A stretch of DNA of 64,000 bases from Gerris lacustris (lineage: Eukaryota; Arthropoda; Insecta; Hemiptera; Gerridae), in assembly GCA_951217055.1 (NCBI GenBank), contig OX578278.1, positions 30,765,105-30,829,104 of the forward strand. Reading direction: 5' to 3'. A program made the translations under genes and the position numbers. The notes beneath the pieces were generated by a model that saw only the letters and a program-made list of their open reading frames with translations, made no database searches and was not told the DNA's origin. Shown in pieces: positions 10,438-20,885 of this stretch (positions within the stretch are counted from its first letter, which is position 1; each line of letters opens with the position of its first letter).

Positions 10438-13400
10438 GGGTTCGCACCGGAGCCTCGAACTCTCAACCCTCTGAACGGCTCCTTCATCTAGAATTCAGCC
10501 CTGAAGACCACAGCCCAACTTTAGCCTTCCGGTTAAGCGACGGGAGTGAATATAAGGCCCTGTTAGATACCCAAGCCTCCACCTCTTTTATTTGCCACGC
10601 GCTGGCGAGACATCCGGATGCGAGACAAATCGATGACCATCGCAAAGCTGTCAATCTTGGCACGTCGAAGGTACGAGGAAAAACTAGTGGGAAAGTGGAA
10701 TTGTCCCTGCAGATCCAGGGACGGCATTTCTTGGTTCGGGCCAGTGTACTCGAGGACTCTGCGTACACCCTGATTCTAGGCAATGACTGGCTCCGCGAAC
10801 ACGCTGTCATTATAGACTATGAAGGCCAAAACTGTTCTATCGGGCGTCAGGAAAGAACAACCGTGAGTTGGCGCAAGTGCTACAAGCAAGGAGAAGATAC
10901 AGCAGTACCAGAAGAAATTATTAACCCAAACCTCCATCCCTCTCAGAGTATTAAAATCAGAGATATTATGAAGAGTCACGCCCCCTGTTTTAGTGGAGTT
11001 GGCCGAACACGAACGATACTTCATCATATTAAAATCAAGGATGTCATACCACGTCGTTTACCTCCGTATCCGTACAACGACGAAAAACGCGCAGTGATAT
11101 GTGAGCAGGTAAGGGAGTTAGAAGCGACCGGCGTCATACAACCCAGCAAATCCCCTTGGTCCAGTCCCGTGGTGCTGGTGAAGAAAAAGGACGGAAAATA
11201 CCGATTCTGCGTCAACTATCAACAAGTGAATGAGGTAACTGAAGATGACGCCTACCCAATGCCGAATCTCCACCACCAATTACGCCGTTTCAACGGATCC
11301 AAGTTTTACTCAAAGATAGACCTTAAATCTGGGTACTGGCAGGTCGAGCTTGACGAGCAATCTCGACATTTAACCGCTTTCCCAACTCCGTTAGGCTTAT
11401 ACGAATTTCTGGTTATGCCGTTCGGTCTGAAGAACAGTCCTATGACGTTTCAGAGACTGATGGAAGAAGTGCTACGTGGCTTCATAGGGACATTTGTCGA
11501 AGTCTACCTTGACGACGTAATCATTCATAGCAACACCTTCGAGGAGCATTTAACCCACCTGAACTTAGTACTGGAACGGTTGGAGAGACATAAACTCACA
11601 TGCAACGTGGAGAAATGTGAGATAGCGACGCAAAAAGTTGACTTCTTAGGGCACCATCTGTCTCCCTATGGAATATCCACTCAACCAGAGAAGTTACGCG
11701 CGGTGGCTGAATTTCCGAAACCAACCACCAAGAAGGGAATCCGGCAGTTCATCGGTTTGTGCCAGTGGTACGGGGATTTCGTTGATCATTTTGCCGAGGT
11801 AGCCGCCCCGCTAACTGAACTTACTAAGACTAAAGTACGATGGAAGTGGACGAAGGTACAGGACCTTGCTTTTGAAACATTGAAGGCCAAATTAATTGCA
11901 GCACCCAGCTTGTCCCACTTTAATCCAAATTTAAATATATTTCTACAAACAGATGCGTCAGAGATCGGCTTAGGCGCTGTACTATACCAAGAAAAGGATG
12001 AGCACAAGCTAGTGCTCAGCTTCGCGAGCCGGAAGCTAAGTGACACGGAAAGACGCTACACGACGTTGGAAAGAGAAGCCTTAGCTGTCATCTGGGCAGT
12101 TGGGAAATTCCGGATGATACTGGAGGGACGGGCATTTACCCTGATAACTGACAACAGCGCGTTGACCTGGATGACCCGCAACAAAGACGTAAACAGCAAG
12201 GTCCACCGATGGTTTTTAGCCCTTATGGGATATAACTTCACCCTTCAACATCGTCCAGGAAAATTGAACCAGGCCGCCGACGCACTCTCCCGCGATCCGG
12301 TAGACTCAGACGGAGAACTCCCCGACGTTGATACCCCGCCACTTCAAGAACAGAACCGAGAACGGCTCTGTATGATTAACACCGGTCAACCCCCAGATGA
12401 GCTGATGATCCGGCTGTATGACGAACAGCACCTCGACCCTAAGCTTGTAGAGATCATGCAATGGCTTCGGGAGGAGAAGCAACCCTCTACGGCTAGAAGA
12501 AGACGTGCTTGGAATCGCCAACGCCACAGCTTTGCAATACTAGACAACCTGCTGTATTATGTGAACAGCGAAGCTCCCCGAATCTACGCCCCGGAGCATC
12601 TCCGTCCGGAACTTTTAACAAGATACCACGATCATCCTCTGGTGGGACATCCAGGCTTTGAGGAAACCTGCCGCGCTATCCGCAGCCGGACCTATTGGCC
12701 AGGCATGACACGCGACATACGAAAGTATGTCCGAACGTGCGAAGTATGTCTGGGGAACAAGCCTCTCACCGGACGCAAGCGCGCTCCACTTACGCCCAGA
12801 AAGATACACTCCACCTGGGAAGTCGGCGCCGTTGATCTAATGGGTCCGTACCCCAGATCCCGGACGGGGAAAACCTCTCTCCTTGTATACACCGATTTAC
12901 ATAGCCGTTGGGTGGAGGCGTTTCCCTTAAACAAGGCCACCTCCACGAAGATTGCCACACTTCTCGAGAGAGAAGTCTTTACCCGTTACGGTTATCCTAG
13001 GGCTATACTGAGCGATAACGGCCCTCAGTTTGTTTCAAAGCAGTGGAATGAAGCACTTCAGCGATGGGGATGTGAGGCATGGACTACCCCGGTTTATTAG
13101 CCCCGAGCCAACCCGACCGAACGCCGCAACCAGGAGTTGAAGAAGGGAATCAGGATTGCTCTGCGCGAGGCGAATCACGCCCGATGGGATGAAGCACTCC
13201 CAGAAATTCTTTTCCAACTCAGACAGCGCGGGAATACGGGCCTCGGTACTAGCCCCGCCGAAGCAATGCTGGGCCGCAGAATGAAACAACCGGGAGATTG
13301 GAGAGCAGAACATCGCCAAGCACGACCCCAGCAGGCAGAAGAAGAGCAGCACCGTGTGGGTGTGAGTGGTTTCTCAGTCGGTCAGAGGGTCTTAGTCCGC

Positions 13401-13577
13401 AACCATACTTTGTCAGATAAAGTACGGGGCATACACGCTGGATTTGCGCCAAAGTGGAAGGGTCCTTATGTAATAGAGAAGGACTTAGGGACCAACGTAT
13501 TCCTCGTGCGGACCGATAAAAATAAAGTTTCAAAATATCTCTACGACGACATCCGGCCCTATCATGAGAGAAATTGA
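10395..13577 (+). pseudogene. pol: gypsy-type Pol, interrupted by one in-frame stop
   Basis: Domains in order, with residues numbered from 10434: protease (DTQAS at 45), RT (FCVNYQQVNE, MPFGLKNSP, YLDD at 358-361), RNase H (TDASEIGLGAVLYQ at about 506, then TLEREALAVIWA and ITDNSALTWM), integrase zinc region (H...H...CEVC, about 730-780), and integrase core with Asp at 801 and 861. A TAG at 13098-13100 interrupts integrase a few residues before the expected third catalytic acid. The frame then continues open to 13577, including the GPY/F-like KWKGPYVIE. The protease catalytic triplet is DTQ instead of the usual D-T/S-G. Pol would be made as a Gag-Pol fusion by -1 frameshifting. The copy is probably not autonomous. 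Confidence 0.88.
10422..10428 (+). promoter_or_regulatory. Programmed -1 ribosomal frameshift site GGGAAAC
   Basis: The heptamer fits X XXY YYZ exactly in the gag frame (G GGA AAC; GGA at 10423-10425). It lies 7 nt before the gag stop and inside the gag/pol overlap, which is open in the -1 frame only from 10395. GGGAAAC is an established slippery heptamer in retroviruses. It explains how pol is made without an ATG. A downstream pseudoknot was not verified. Confidence 0.7.
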
Positions 13578-13866
13578 GTAGCACTCGTGATTATGTCACC
13601 GTTATTATTTATTTTAAATCTAATTAATTTACTTTAATCCAACATTTTTGGTTTGGACCTTGTTTTGTTTACTACATGAATCAACTAGTTATTCCTTTTA
13701 ATTCAATTTATTATTTTGTTTTTCTTGTTGTTTTATTGAGTTGGGGGAAGGGGGAAAGTAGGAGGAGTCATCGACCTTATCACCTGGCCCTTGCCTATAA
13801 ATAGCCTTGACCTCGTCAAGGAGCTCATTATTATTCTGCATACAGTAGTAGTTAGTAGTTTCTCCA
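13578..13866 (+). promoter_or_regulatory. Spacer with internal TATA/initiator promoter before ORF3
   Basis: TATAAATAG at 13796-13804 is followed 31 nt later by the initiator-like TCATTA (A at 13827), and ORF3 begins with an ATG at 13867. The TATA-to-initiator distance is the canonical one. No strong splice acceptor is obvious near 13866 (tagtttctccaatg), so a separate ORF3 transcript is a better guess than splicing. The rest of the spacer is AT-rich with a g-rich patch at 13741-13765. Confidence 0.55.
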
Positions 13867-15144
13867 ATGTCAGCTCCAACAAAAAAGATCAACCTGGCCA
13901 AGGTGAGGAAAGCTTACGCTGAGCTCCAGCAACGAGCACCGAAGACAGTGCTTCTAAGTACTCCCCCTTCGCTCCCTGGCCCCCAAGCTGGTTCATCGAA
14001 GTCGGCTCCTGCGCCATCCTCGTCTTCAGCCCCACGGGGAGCGGTCCCCGGTAGCCGTCCTTTGTCGGGATCTAGAGGCGGTGTTACTGCCCCTGGATTG
14101 CGCAGGGAGGGTCCCAGGGACCCACGTACCTCGGGGAAGAAGCCGAGGGTGGATGTAGGGAGTCAAACCGTCCAAGGGAGATCCTCACGGACACCCTGCC
14201 GACCTGAGCGGCCTCCTACTGGGACTGGGGTAACTCAGTCACAGAGGAGTGTATCCGGGTCATCAGGGTCCTCTGGGTGGTCTCCCTCTTCTTCTTTTCC
14301 CTGTTCTTCTATTCCCTGTTCCTCAATTACCTCCTCTTCTACTCCCTCCTCTCCTTCCTTTTCCCGGAGATCTAGGACCCGCCCGACGTCGGCGGACGTG
14401 GGGGGACCCCGGGAAGGATCTATTGTTCGCCCTGGATCTGCCCCGGTGGTGGCGCTGCTTCCGTCGTCGTCTTGTGATCCTAGGCCTATACCTTTATTCA
14501 GTAATCCTCCTCCTTTATTTTCTAAACTTATTCCCGGGGGAGAGAGAACTGGGGCGGCCAACAGAAGGCGGCAGACAGCAATAGATCCCGGCTGTCTGCG
14601 AGAGAAATATACACAGACCGGATACTGGGTCCCGAGTAGAGTGGTAAATTCGATGCGACGGATGGAGACGGTGAGGGGCCCGCGCATCAGCGCCAGGGAG
14701 CCACACCCAAATGGAGGCAACAGCACCGACTCGCAGACCGAACGATGTCTGGAGTCCGCCACAGGATGGACGGCGTACACGTCAAAGCTGGCCGCTTCAG
14801 AGGCCAAGTCTGGCCAAGCGGCAGGGCGCTTTCCTCGGCTTTGGAGGCCCCTCCAACCTTCTACTCAAGGACCCGACCAACCAGCTGAGGGACCCAGTCA
14901 ACCTTTGCCACGCCATCTCCCACCCCCGCTGACCGATCTTCGAACTCCAGGGGATGAGATGGAGGAGGAGCTTCTCCGAACTCCACCAGGAGACGCTCCG
15001 GCGCAGAACCCGACCAGTCGCCTGTGGGAGGAGACCGACGAGGCCATCTTATCCACGCTGCCTCCAGAGGACAGGGAGTCAGAGGAAGTATACCGGAGGA
15101 CGCTGGAGAGGATGACCTGGGAAATCTTCGGCCCCGACCCCTGA
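13867..15144 (+). CDS. Third ORF of the gypsy-type element, unknown function
   Basis: The ORF encodes 425 residues from ATG 13867, after gag and pol. The first 30 residues are basic and helical-looking (KKINLAKVRKAYAELQQRA). Residues about 35-200 are low-complexity and rich in Ser, Pro, Gly and Arg. Around 235-275 is a more ordered piece (CLREKYTQTGYWVPSRVV), and the C-terminus is acidic (ETDEAILSTLPPEDRESEE, ending EIFGPDP). There is no signal peptide or membrane segment, so this is not an envelope gene. No zinc finger or enzyme motif is visible. The ORF stays open for 1.28 kb in GC-rich DNA while the antisense frame also stays open for 190 codons, so base composition contributes to openness. 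I do not recognise the family. Confidence 0.6.
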   Translation: MSAPTKKINLAKVRKAYAELQQRAPKTVLLSTPPSLPGPQAGSSKSAPAPSSSSAPRGAVPGSRPLSGSRGGVTAPGLRREGPRDPRTSGKKPRVDVGSQTVQGRSSRTPCRPERPPTGTGVTQSQRSVSGSSGSSGWSPSSSFPCSSIPCSSITSSSTPSSPSFSRRSRTRPTSADVGGPREGSIVRPGSAPVVALLPSSSCDPRPIPLFSNPPPLFSKLIPGGERTGAANRRRQTAIDPGCLREKYTQTGYWVPSRVVNSMRRMETVRGPRISAREPHPNGGNSTDSQTERCLESATGWTAYTSKLAASEAKSGQAAGRFPRLWRPLQPSTQGPDQPAEGPSQPLPRHLPPPLTDLRTPGDEMEEELLRTPPGDAPAQNPTSRLWEETDEAILSTLPPEDRESEEVYRRTLERMTWEIFGPDP

Positions 15145-15261
15145 GGGAGATGACCGGCCCAGCCAGAGGACAGACCAGGAGGGAAGACCTTTTTTCTTTT
15201 ATTGTTTCTTTTGTTTTCTCAAGTCATGGTATAATTTCTTTGTAGTTAATTTTCTTTTTCT

Positions 15262-15399
15262 TAAATAAATAAATAAAAAAAATAAAAAAAATAAAAAAAA
15301 AAATAAAATAAAATAAAAAAAATAAAAATAAATAAAAAAAAATAATAATAATAATAAAAATAAAATAATAAAATTTTTTAAAAAAATAATGTAAGATAT
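15262..15399 (+). repeat. A-rich (AAATA)n-like stretch
   Basis: Irregular runs of aaataaa, taataataa and A homopolymers fill the end of the gypsy interior. It could be a decayed simple repeat grown from a poly(A)-like tail. It contains many AATAAA hexamers. Confidence 0.8.
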
Positions 15400-15481
15400 C
15401 TTGAACGGTAGTGTTGGCTTTTCGAAGGGGGGCATAGTTGACAGCAGTCATTTTACCTCTAAGCCAACACTACCATTCAAG
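15400..15481 (+). promoter_or_regulatory. Polypurine tract within an inverted repeat at the 3' LTR boundary
   Basis: The tract cgaaggggggcatagt (15423-15438) directly precedes the LTR start at 15439 and should prime plus-strand synthesis. It lies in the 40-nt loop of a 21-bp inverted repeat with one mismatch: 15400-15420 (cttgaacggtagtgttggct) pairs with 15461-15481 inside the LTR. The left LTR at 5112 has only the inner arm. Confidence 0.65.
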
Positions 15482-15777
15482 ACTATCAATTTTAGAAGAA
15501 GTTTGTTCTTTTTTGCATTTATTATTTAATTATCTTATTATTATTCTGTTAATTAATATTTTATTTTGGTATGAATGAGTGAAGGCATGAATGAGAATAG
15601 TATGTGTTTAATTGTTGAATGTATGACTGTTGGAAAGGTAGTGAGTGAGGTGCTTCCGCCGAGGTGGTGGGGATGGCAGCCAGGGACCCCTACCTCCAGT
15701 GCGCACGCGCGCCTGGGGGGAAGGGGGGCTGCCTCCCTAGTACCTGGCGGGGGCGCCGGTAGGGTGGGGACGAGAGG

Positions 15778-15815
15778 ATAAAAGCAGGCCTCCCAGCCCA
15801 CTGGGCACCATTAGC
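15778..15815 (+). promoter_or_regulatory. LTR core promoter, right copy
   Basis: The same TATA-like and initiator-like pair as at 5451-5488. If active, this copy would drive transcription outward into the complete copia pol. Confidence 0.4.
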
Positions 15816-16038
15816 TCCAGCTCTCTCCTAGAGCTCGGACCTGGTCTTGTCCTCTCTCTCTCTCCCCCTCACTATCTAACCTTATCCTTATACCTTATAA
15901 TTATCCTTTTTCTTATCATGTTACCCGTTTATAATTATTATTCCTCTAATAGAGTTATTATTATGATGGAGTAGTTTTCTTATTTCGGACCTCCCTAACC
16001 TCCTTTCCTTTCTTCCTATCCCTAGCGGCCCTATGTTT

Positions 16039-16905
16039 CCGCCGGTGGGACACCACTTCCGGCCATGACCTTTTGGTTTCACTGGAGGGTTACCACTTTC
16101 CAGTCCTTCGACATCGGTATCCGCCGGTGGGTTACCACTTCCGGCCGAACCCCGTCTTGACTCTCCGCTGGTGGGTTACCACTACCAGCCTCTTGCCTTG
16201 ACTTGAGTTACCGCCGGTGGGCTACCACTTCCGGCCGATCCACTTCCGCTGGAGGGTGACCACTTCCAGCCCTTTTGGTTACGTCAGTGGGGGAACCACT
16301 CATTGACACACTCCCTTGCCCACTACCGCCGGAGGGTTACCACTTCCGGCCCCCGACCTAGCCTTGACTATACCGCCGGTGGGTTACCACTTCCGGCCGA
16401 AACGTACGTCCATCCGCTAGTGGGTTACCACTGCTAGCCTCTTGGTTTCGCTAGTTGGGTTACCACCTTCTGGCATTCCTTTTTGCCCCTTCCGTTATCC
16501 GGGTACCACGGATAACCATTTACCCAATACCGCTAAGGGGTTACCACTCTTAGTCTAAACCACGTCTTGAGTTTGCGCCGGTCAGGTTACCACTTCCGGA
16601 CCCGTCCTTTTGTATTCCGCTGGTGTGTAACCACTTCCAGCCCTGTCCTCTGACATTCCGGCATCCGGGCACCACGGATGACCCCAAGACCACTTCCACT
16701 GAGGGGTGACCACTCTCAGTCTCTTCCCCGTTATGCCACATCCACTGAGGGGGCACCACTCTCAGTCTACTCCCCTTTGACCACTACCGCTAAGGGGAAA
16801 CCACTCTTAGCCTCCTACCCCCTTTTATATTCCGCTGAGGGGTTACCACTCTCGGCCCCTCTCCCTCTTAATCCACTCCCGCTGTCGGGGCACCACCGAC
16901 AGCCA
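16039..16905 (+). repeat. Array of 21 covarying hairpins, right copy
   Basis: It is the same array as 5712-6578, shifted by 10327, with first and last hairpin cores at 16042-16062 and 16882-16902. No differences from the left copy were seen. Confidence 0.8.
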
Positions 16906-17129
16906 TTAGGTTTATTTATTACCCATACCTATTTCTATCTCTCCCTTTATTTTACTATTCAAAGCCAGGGAGCATGGAGTTTCTTCCTTCTCGTCAAAGA
17001 GGAAGTGGCGACCGTGACGTCAACGTCAGCCCCGTAATTTGCCCCCGGGCTGATCGCGTCCTAACAGGCGGCACGATCCCCCGGTAGTGCGCACGCGATT
17101 CCCTGTTTAGGCCCGTGCGCCAGGTGTCA

Positions 17130-20085
17130 AGTGCAAGAAAATTTATCTTTTATAGTAATGAGTACAATCAACTCAAAACCAATATGTGAGAATATTCAAT
17201 TTATTATTGACTCAGGTGCTACAGATAATTTAGTGATGGAATCAATGGAACCCTTCATGGAAAAAATTGAAAATTTAAAAAATGAAGTCAACTTAAGAAT
17301 TGCCGATGGAAAAGTGTTAGTGGCCAAGAAACAAGGTGTATTGAGAGTGAAATATAATGGACTTAATATTAATATTGAAGCATTGATCGTACCAAAATTA
17401 AGTATAAACTTGCTATCAGTCAGAAAACTAACATCAACAGGTAAGAAAGTAACATTTCATAAATATGGAGCTAAAATTTGGAATAAAAACTTTTATATTG
17501 AATGTACAATGATAGGAAACCTATACGCTATAAATTTTGAAAATCCAATTAAATCAAATAGTATTTTAAACATTAGAGAAGAAACTTTATGGCACAGAAG
17601 ACTAGGTCATCTCAACAGAAAAGGCTTAAAATTACTAAATTTACCAGTAAGCAGTGAGAAATGTGACAGCTGTTTACGTGGGAAAGCCACAAGATTACCG
17701 TTTAAAAGGGTAGATCATCCAAAATCACACAGAATAGGTGAACTCCTTCATACTGACATTTGTGGACCTATATCAATTGAAAATAATGACCAAAAATACT
17801 TTCCAAAAATTAAATATTTCCAAACAATTATTGACGACTACTCACATTTTACTAAAGTATATCTTTTAGAATATAAAAATGAAGCTACAAAAAATTTAAT
17901 CGGTTACATTAAAGAATTAAAAACACAGTTTAATCAGAAAACTTGCAGAATAAGATGTGACAACGGTAAAGAATTCATCAATAATTATTTCAAACAATTT
18001 TGCTATTCTAAGGGAATAAAAATTGAAACAACCATTCCTCATAGTCCCCAACAAAATGGCGTTGCTGAACGAATGAACAGGACGTTAATAGACAAAGCCA
18101 GAACAATGCTCATAGAATCAGGCTTACCCAAGCTTTTATGGGGTGAAGCAATTCAAGCAGCGGCGTATCAACTAAATCGAAGCCCAACAGACGCATTAAA
18201 CGGTGGAGTACCAGCAGAAAAATGGTATGGCAAACTGGACTTAACAAAATTAAGAGTATTTGGATGTAAAACGCGGACTTATAAATTACCTAAATCAAAA
18301 AAATTCGAAGAAAGGGCTACAGAATCAAGAATGGTTGGATACAATATAAATGGATACAGAGTTTGGTTACCAAAAGAAAATAAAATTATTAATGCCAGAG
18401 ACGTAAGATTCGACGAAAATTCATTACCATATAAAGAAGATGTCAAAACAGAACCTAAAAATATAATTTCTTGGACTAGTGATAATGAAGATTTAGATGA
18501 AATTAATAAACAATCTGAAACAAAAACTGAAACAGACAGACCAAAAAGAAATATAAATAAACCTGCTAAATTTAACGACTACGAACTTTACTCAGCCTTT
18601 TGCTTAATAGCAGACAATGATCCTGTAACTTATGAAGAGGCAATAAATAGAAGTAAAGAATGGCAAGATGCTGTGAAGAAGGAACTTGATGCACATCAAA
18701 GATTAGGAACCTGGGAAGAGGCACAGTTACCCAAAGGAAAGAAAGCGATCGACACAAGATGGGTATTCAGGACTAAAGACGGAGACTTGAAGAAGGCCAG
18801 ATTGGTTGCTAGAGGATGCCAGGAGACATGTGAGGAAAATGTGTATTCACCTGTAGCTCGATTATCGACGGTGCGTATGTTATTTTCACTCGCTGTCACT
18901 AATAATTGGCAAATCAAACAATTTGACGTACCAACAGCATTTTTGAATGGTTATTTAAGTACGGACATATATATAAAAGCTCCTGAAGGTTTAGCAGATA
19001 GAAAAAAAATATATAAATTAAGAAGATCATTATACGGACTAAAAGAAGCTCCTAGATGTTGGAATGAAAGATTAAATACATTTTTGGAGAAAAACAAATT
19101 TACGAGATCAAAGAACGACTTTTGCTTATACGTTAAAGACAAGACACTAGTACTGGTATATGTAGACGACATTTTAATTACAGGACAAGATACTGACGAA
19201 ATTATTAATTTACTGAGGAAAGAATTTAAAATTAAAGACTTAGGAAGATGTAAAAATTTTATTGGAATGGAAATTAATCAAGAAAATAATGTTTTAGAAA
19301 TATCCCAAAAGAAGATGATAGACAAAATATTAGATAGATTCAACATGAAAGACTGCAAAGGCTCACGGACGCCTATGGAACATAATTTAGAAGTTAACTT
19401 AAACGCAGAAATTATTGATGTTCCTTACAGAGAACTCATCGGAAGTCTTATGTACATTGCGGTAGCAAGCAGACCCGATATTACTTACGCGGTGTCGTAT
19501 CTAAGTCAATTTTTAGACAAACCTAACGAACAAGTTTGGAAGAATGCTAAGAAAATACTTAAATATTTAAAAGAAACTAAATATGTGACATTAAAATTTA
19601 AGAAAAATAATAACTCAAAAATTCTAGAAGCCTATGCTGACGCAGATTGGGCAGGCAGCAAAGTCGACCGGAAGAGTGTCAGTGGATCAGTTATTTATTA
19701 CCATGGAAATCTAATCGCTTGGTTTTCAAGAAAGCAGAAATGTGTTTCACTGTCATCTACAGAAGCTGAATACATCGCAGCAGCAGCAACGGCGGCAGAG
19801 CTCATATCTATAAAAGGAACTGTTCAAGACATGGAGGCTGTCGAACCACAAGATGTTACTATGTTGGTTGACAACCAGGGGGCGATTGACCTAACTAAAG
19901 GATATGAGAACAGTAAAAGAAGTAAACACATAGATATCAAACACCATTTTATCAAAGATTTAGTCAACAAGAAAATTATAAATATTTGTTACGTTCCATC
20001 AAATGACAACCGAGCTGACATAATGACAAAACCGTTATCGCTCATTAAGTTTACAAATTTTAGATTTCTACTTGGCTTATTCTAA
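17130..20085 (+). CDS. pol: copia-1 pol, complete second copy (protease, integrase, RT, RNase H)
   Basis: It continues the gag frame from the GTG at 17131 for 984 codons to TAA at 20083-20085 without a stop. Motifs in order: DSGAT protease (about residue 28), WHRRLGHLN and CDSC zinc-binding region of integrase, DICGPI, CDNGKEF and GVAERMN of the integrase core, DTRWVFRTKDGD and QFDVPTAFLNG of RT, YVDDILITG, then RNase H with EAYADADWAGS, LSSTEAEYIAAAA and KHIDIKHHFIKDLV. Unlike the first copy it has the whole RNase H domain. Together with gag at 4299-5111 it makes a normal-length copia polyprotein, now split by the gypsy insertion. Confidence 0.92.
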
Positions 20086-20885
20086 TTTTTTTAAGAAGCC
20101 AATAAGCCATATGTTTTGCTTTGTTTTTATTTATTTTTTGCTTTTATCATTCATGATTAAGGGTGCGCGGACGTGTTTGATTTTACAAAATTTCTGTTTT
20201 TGTCCGTAATATTAGAGATAAAAATACAATATTTCGTATCTGGGTTAATCAATATATTCTTCAATGCAGCCGCGAGCCCGATTTTTGATTTTCCCCTTTT
20301 TTCCCACTTAAGTGATTCTTAAATCCGATTCTATTTATTTTTTTAAAAAAGTAGCTCGCGGCTGCAAAAGGCAATTATCTAAATACTCTAAATCCCAAAT
20401 TTCGTGCAAAAATATTAATTTTTAGAGCCAGGAGGAGTAATTTGGTAAACGGGAAAAAGTGGGATCGAGAGCTAGTGCAGTCTGTCGGATTTTTAGTGAA
20501 CTAGGCTTTACTAACCCCCTCATTACCTTCCTATAGGAGGTAACTAAGAGATGGTTAGAGATGGTCAGTCTCTAAGGGAAACATTCAAGCATAAACACGC
20601 TATGTTTACACACACTAAGATTGATTCGGCCAAAATTATAAATATTTATTATTCCATAGTTTCATTATATTTTATTTTCTGATAATTTTTGTTTGTTTAC
20701 AACAGTATTTTGACTTTATACAATTTGAAATTCGTAATTTAAAAAAATAAATATAAAAAAAACATTGATTTTTTTTTACATTTTAAAAACATTTTTTTTT
20801 ACTATATTAAAATGATGTTTTTTAAAATTTCAACTGAATTGTCCGTTTTAGCTTTTAGCTAAACTTACTGAGAGGTTTTTACCAT
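20086..20885. other. AT-rich tail after copia-1 pol, no gene seen
   Basis: A short inverted repeat around the stop (cttggctta ... aagccaataag) could fold in the RNA. The rest is AT-rich with no ORF or element end that I can identify. It may be the start of foreign DNA inserted into the copia 3' untranslated region. Confidence 0.4.

Larger units (their letters stand above)
9312..17129 (+). mobile_element. Ty3/gypsy-type retrotransposon lacking its 5' end, with 3' LTR
   Basis: From 9312 the sequence changes base composition and carries gypsy gag, pol and a third ORF, then an A-rich stretch, a polypurine tract and a complete LTR. There is no primer site and no untranslated leader at the left junction, so the 5' interior is missing. 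The GC content of the coding part is clearly higher than that of the surrounding copia DNA. The GPY/F-type C-terminus of integrase supports Ty3/gypsy; the clade is not resolved. Confidence 0.88.
15439..17129 (+). repeat. gypsy-type 3' LTR (1691 bp)
   Basis: It matches 5112-6802 at an offset of 10327, and all four ORF translations across it are the same in both copies. It is followed by the duplication agtg (17130-17133), matching agtg at 5108-5111. Confidence 0.92.

Noticed and set aside
14235..14807. 190-codon minus-strand frame opposite ORF3
   Set aside because: It is antisense to ORF3, with low-complexity Glu/Gly-rich composition produced by the codon pattern of the plus strand.
13867..15144. 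Envelope gene of an errantivirus-like element
   Set aside because: No signal peptide, no transmembrane segment, no furin-like site and no Cys pattern, so an envelope call is not supported.
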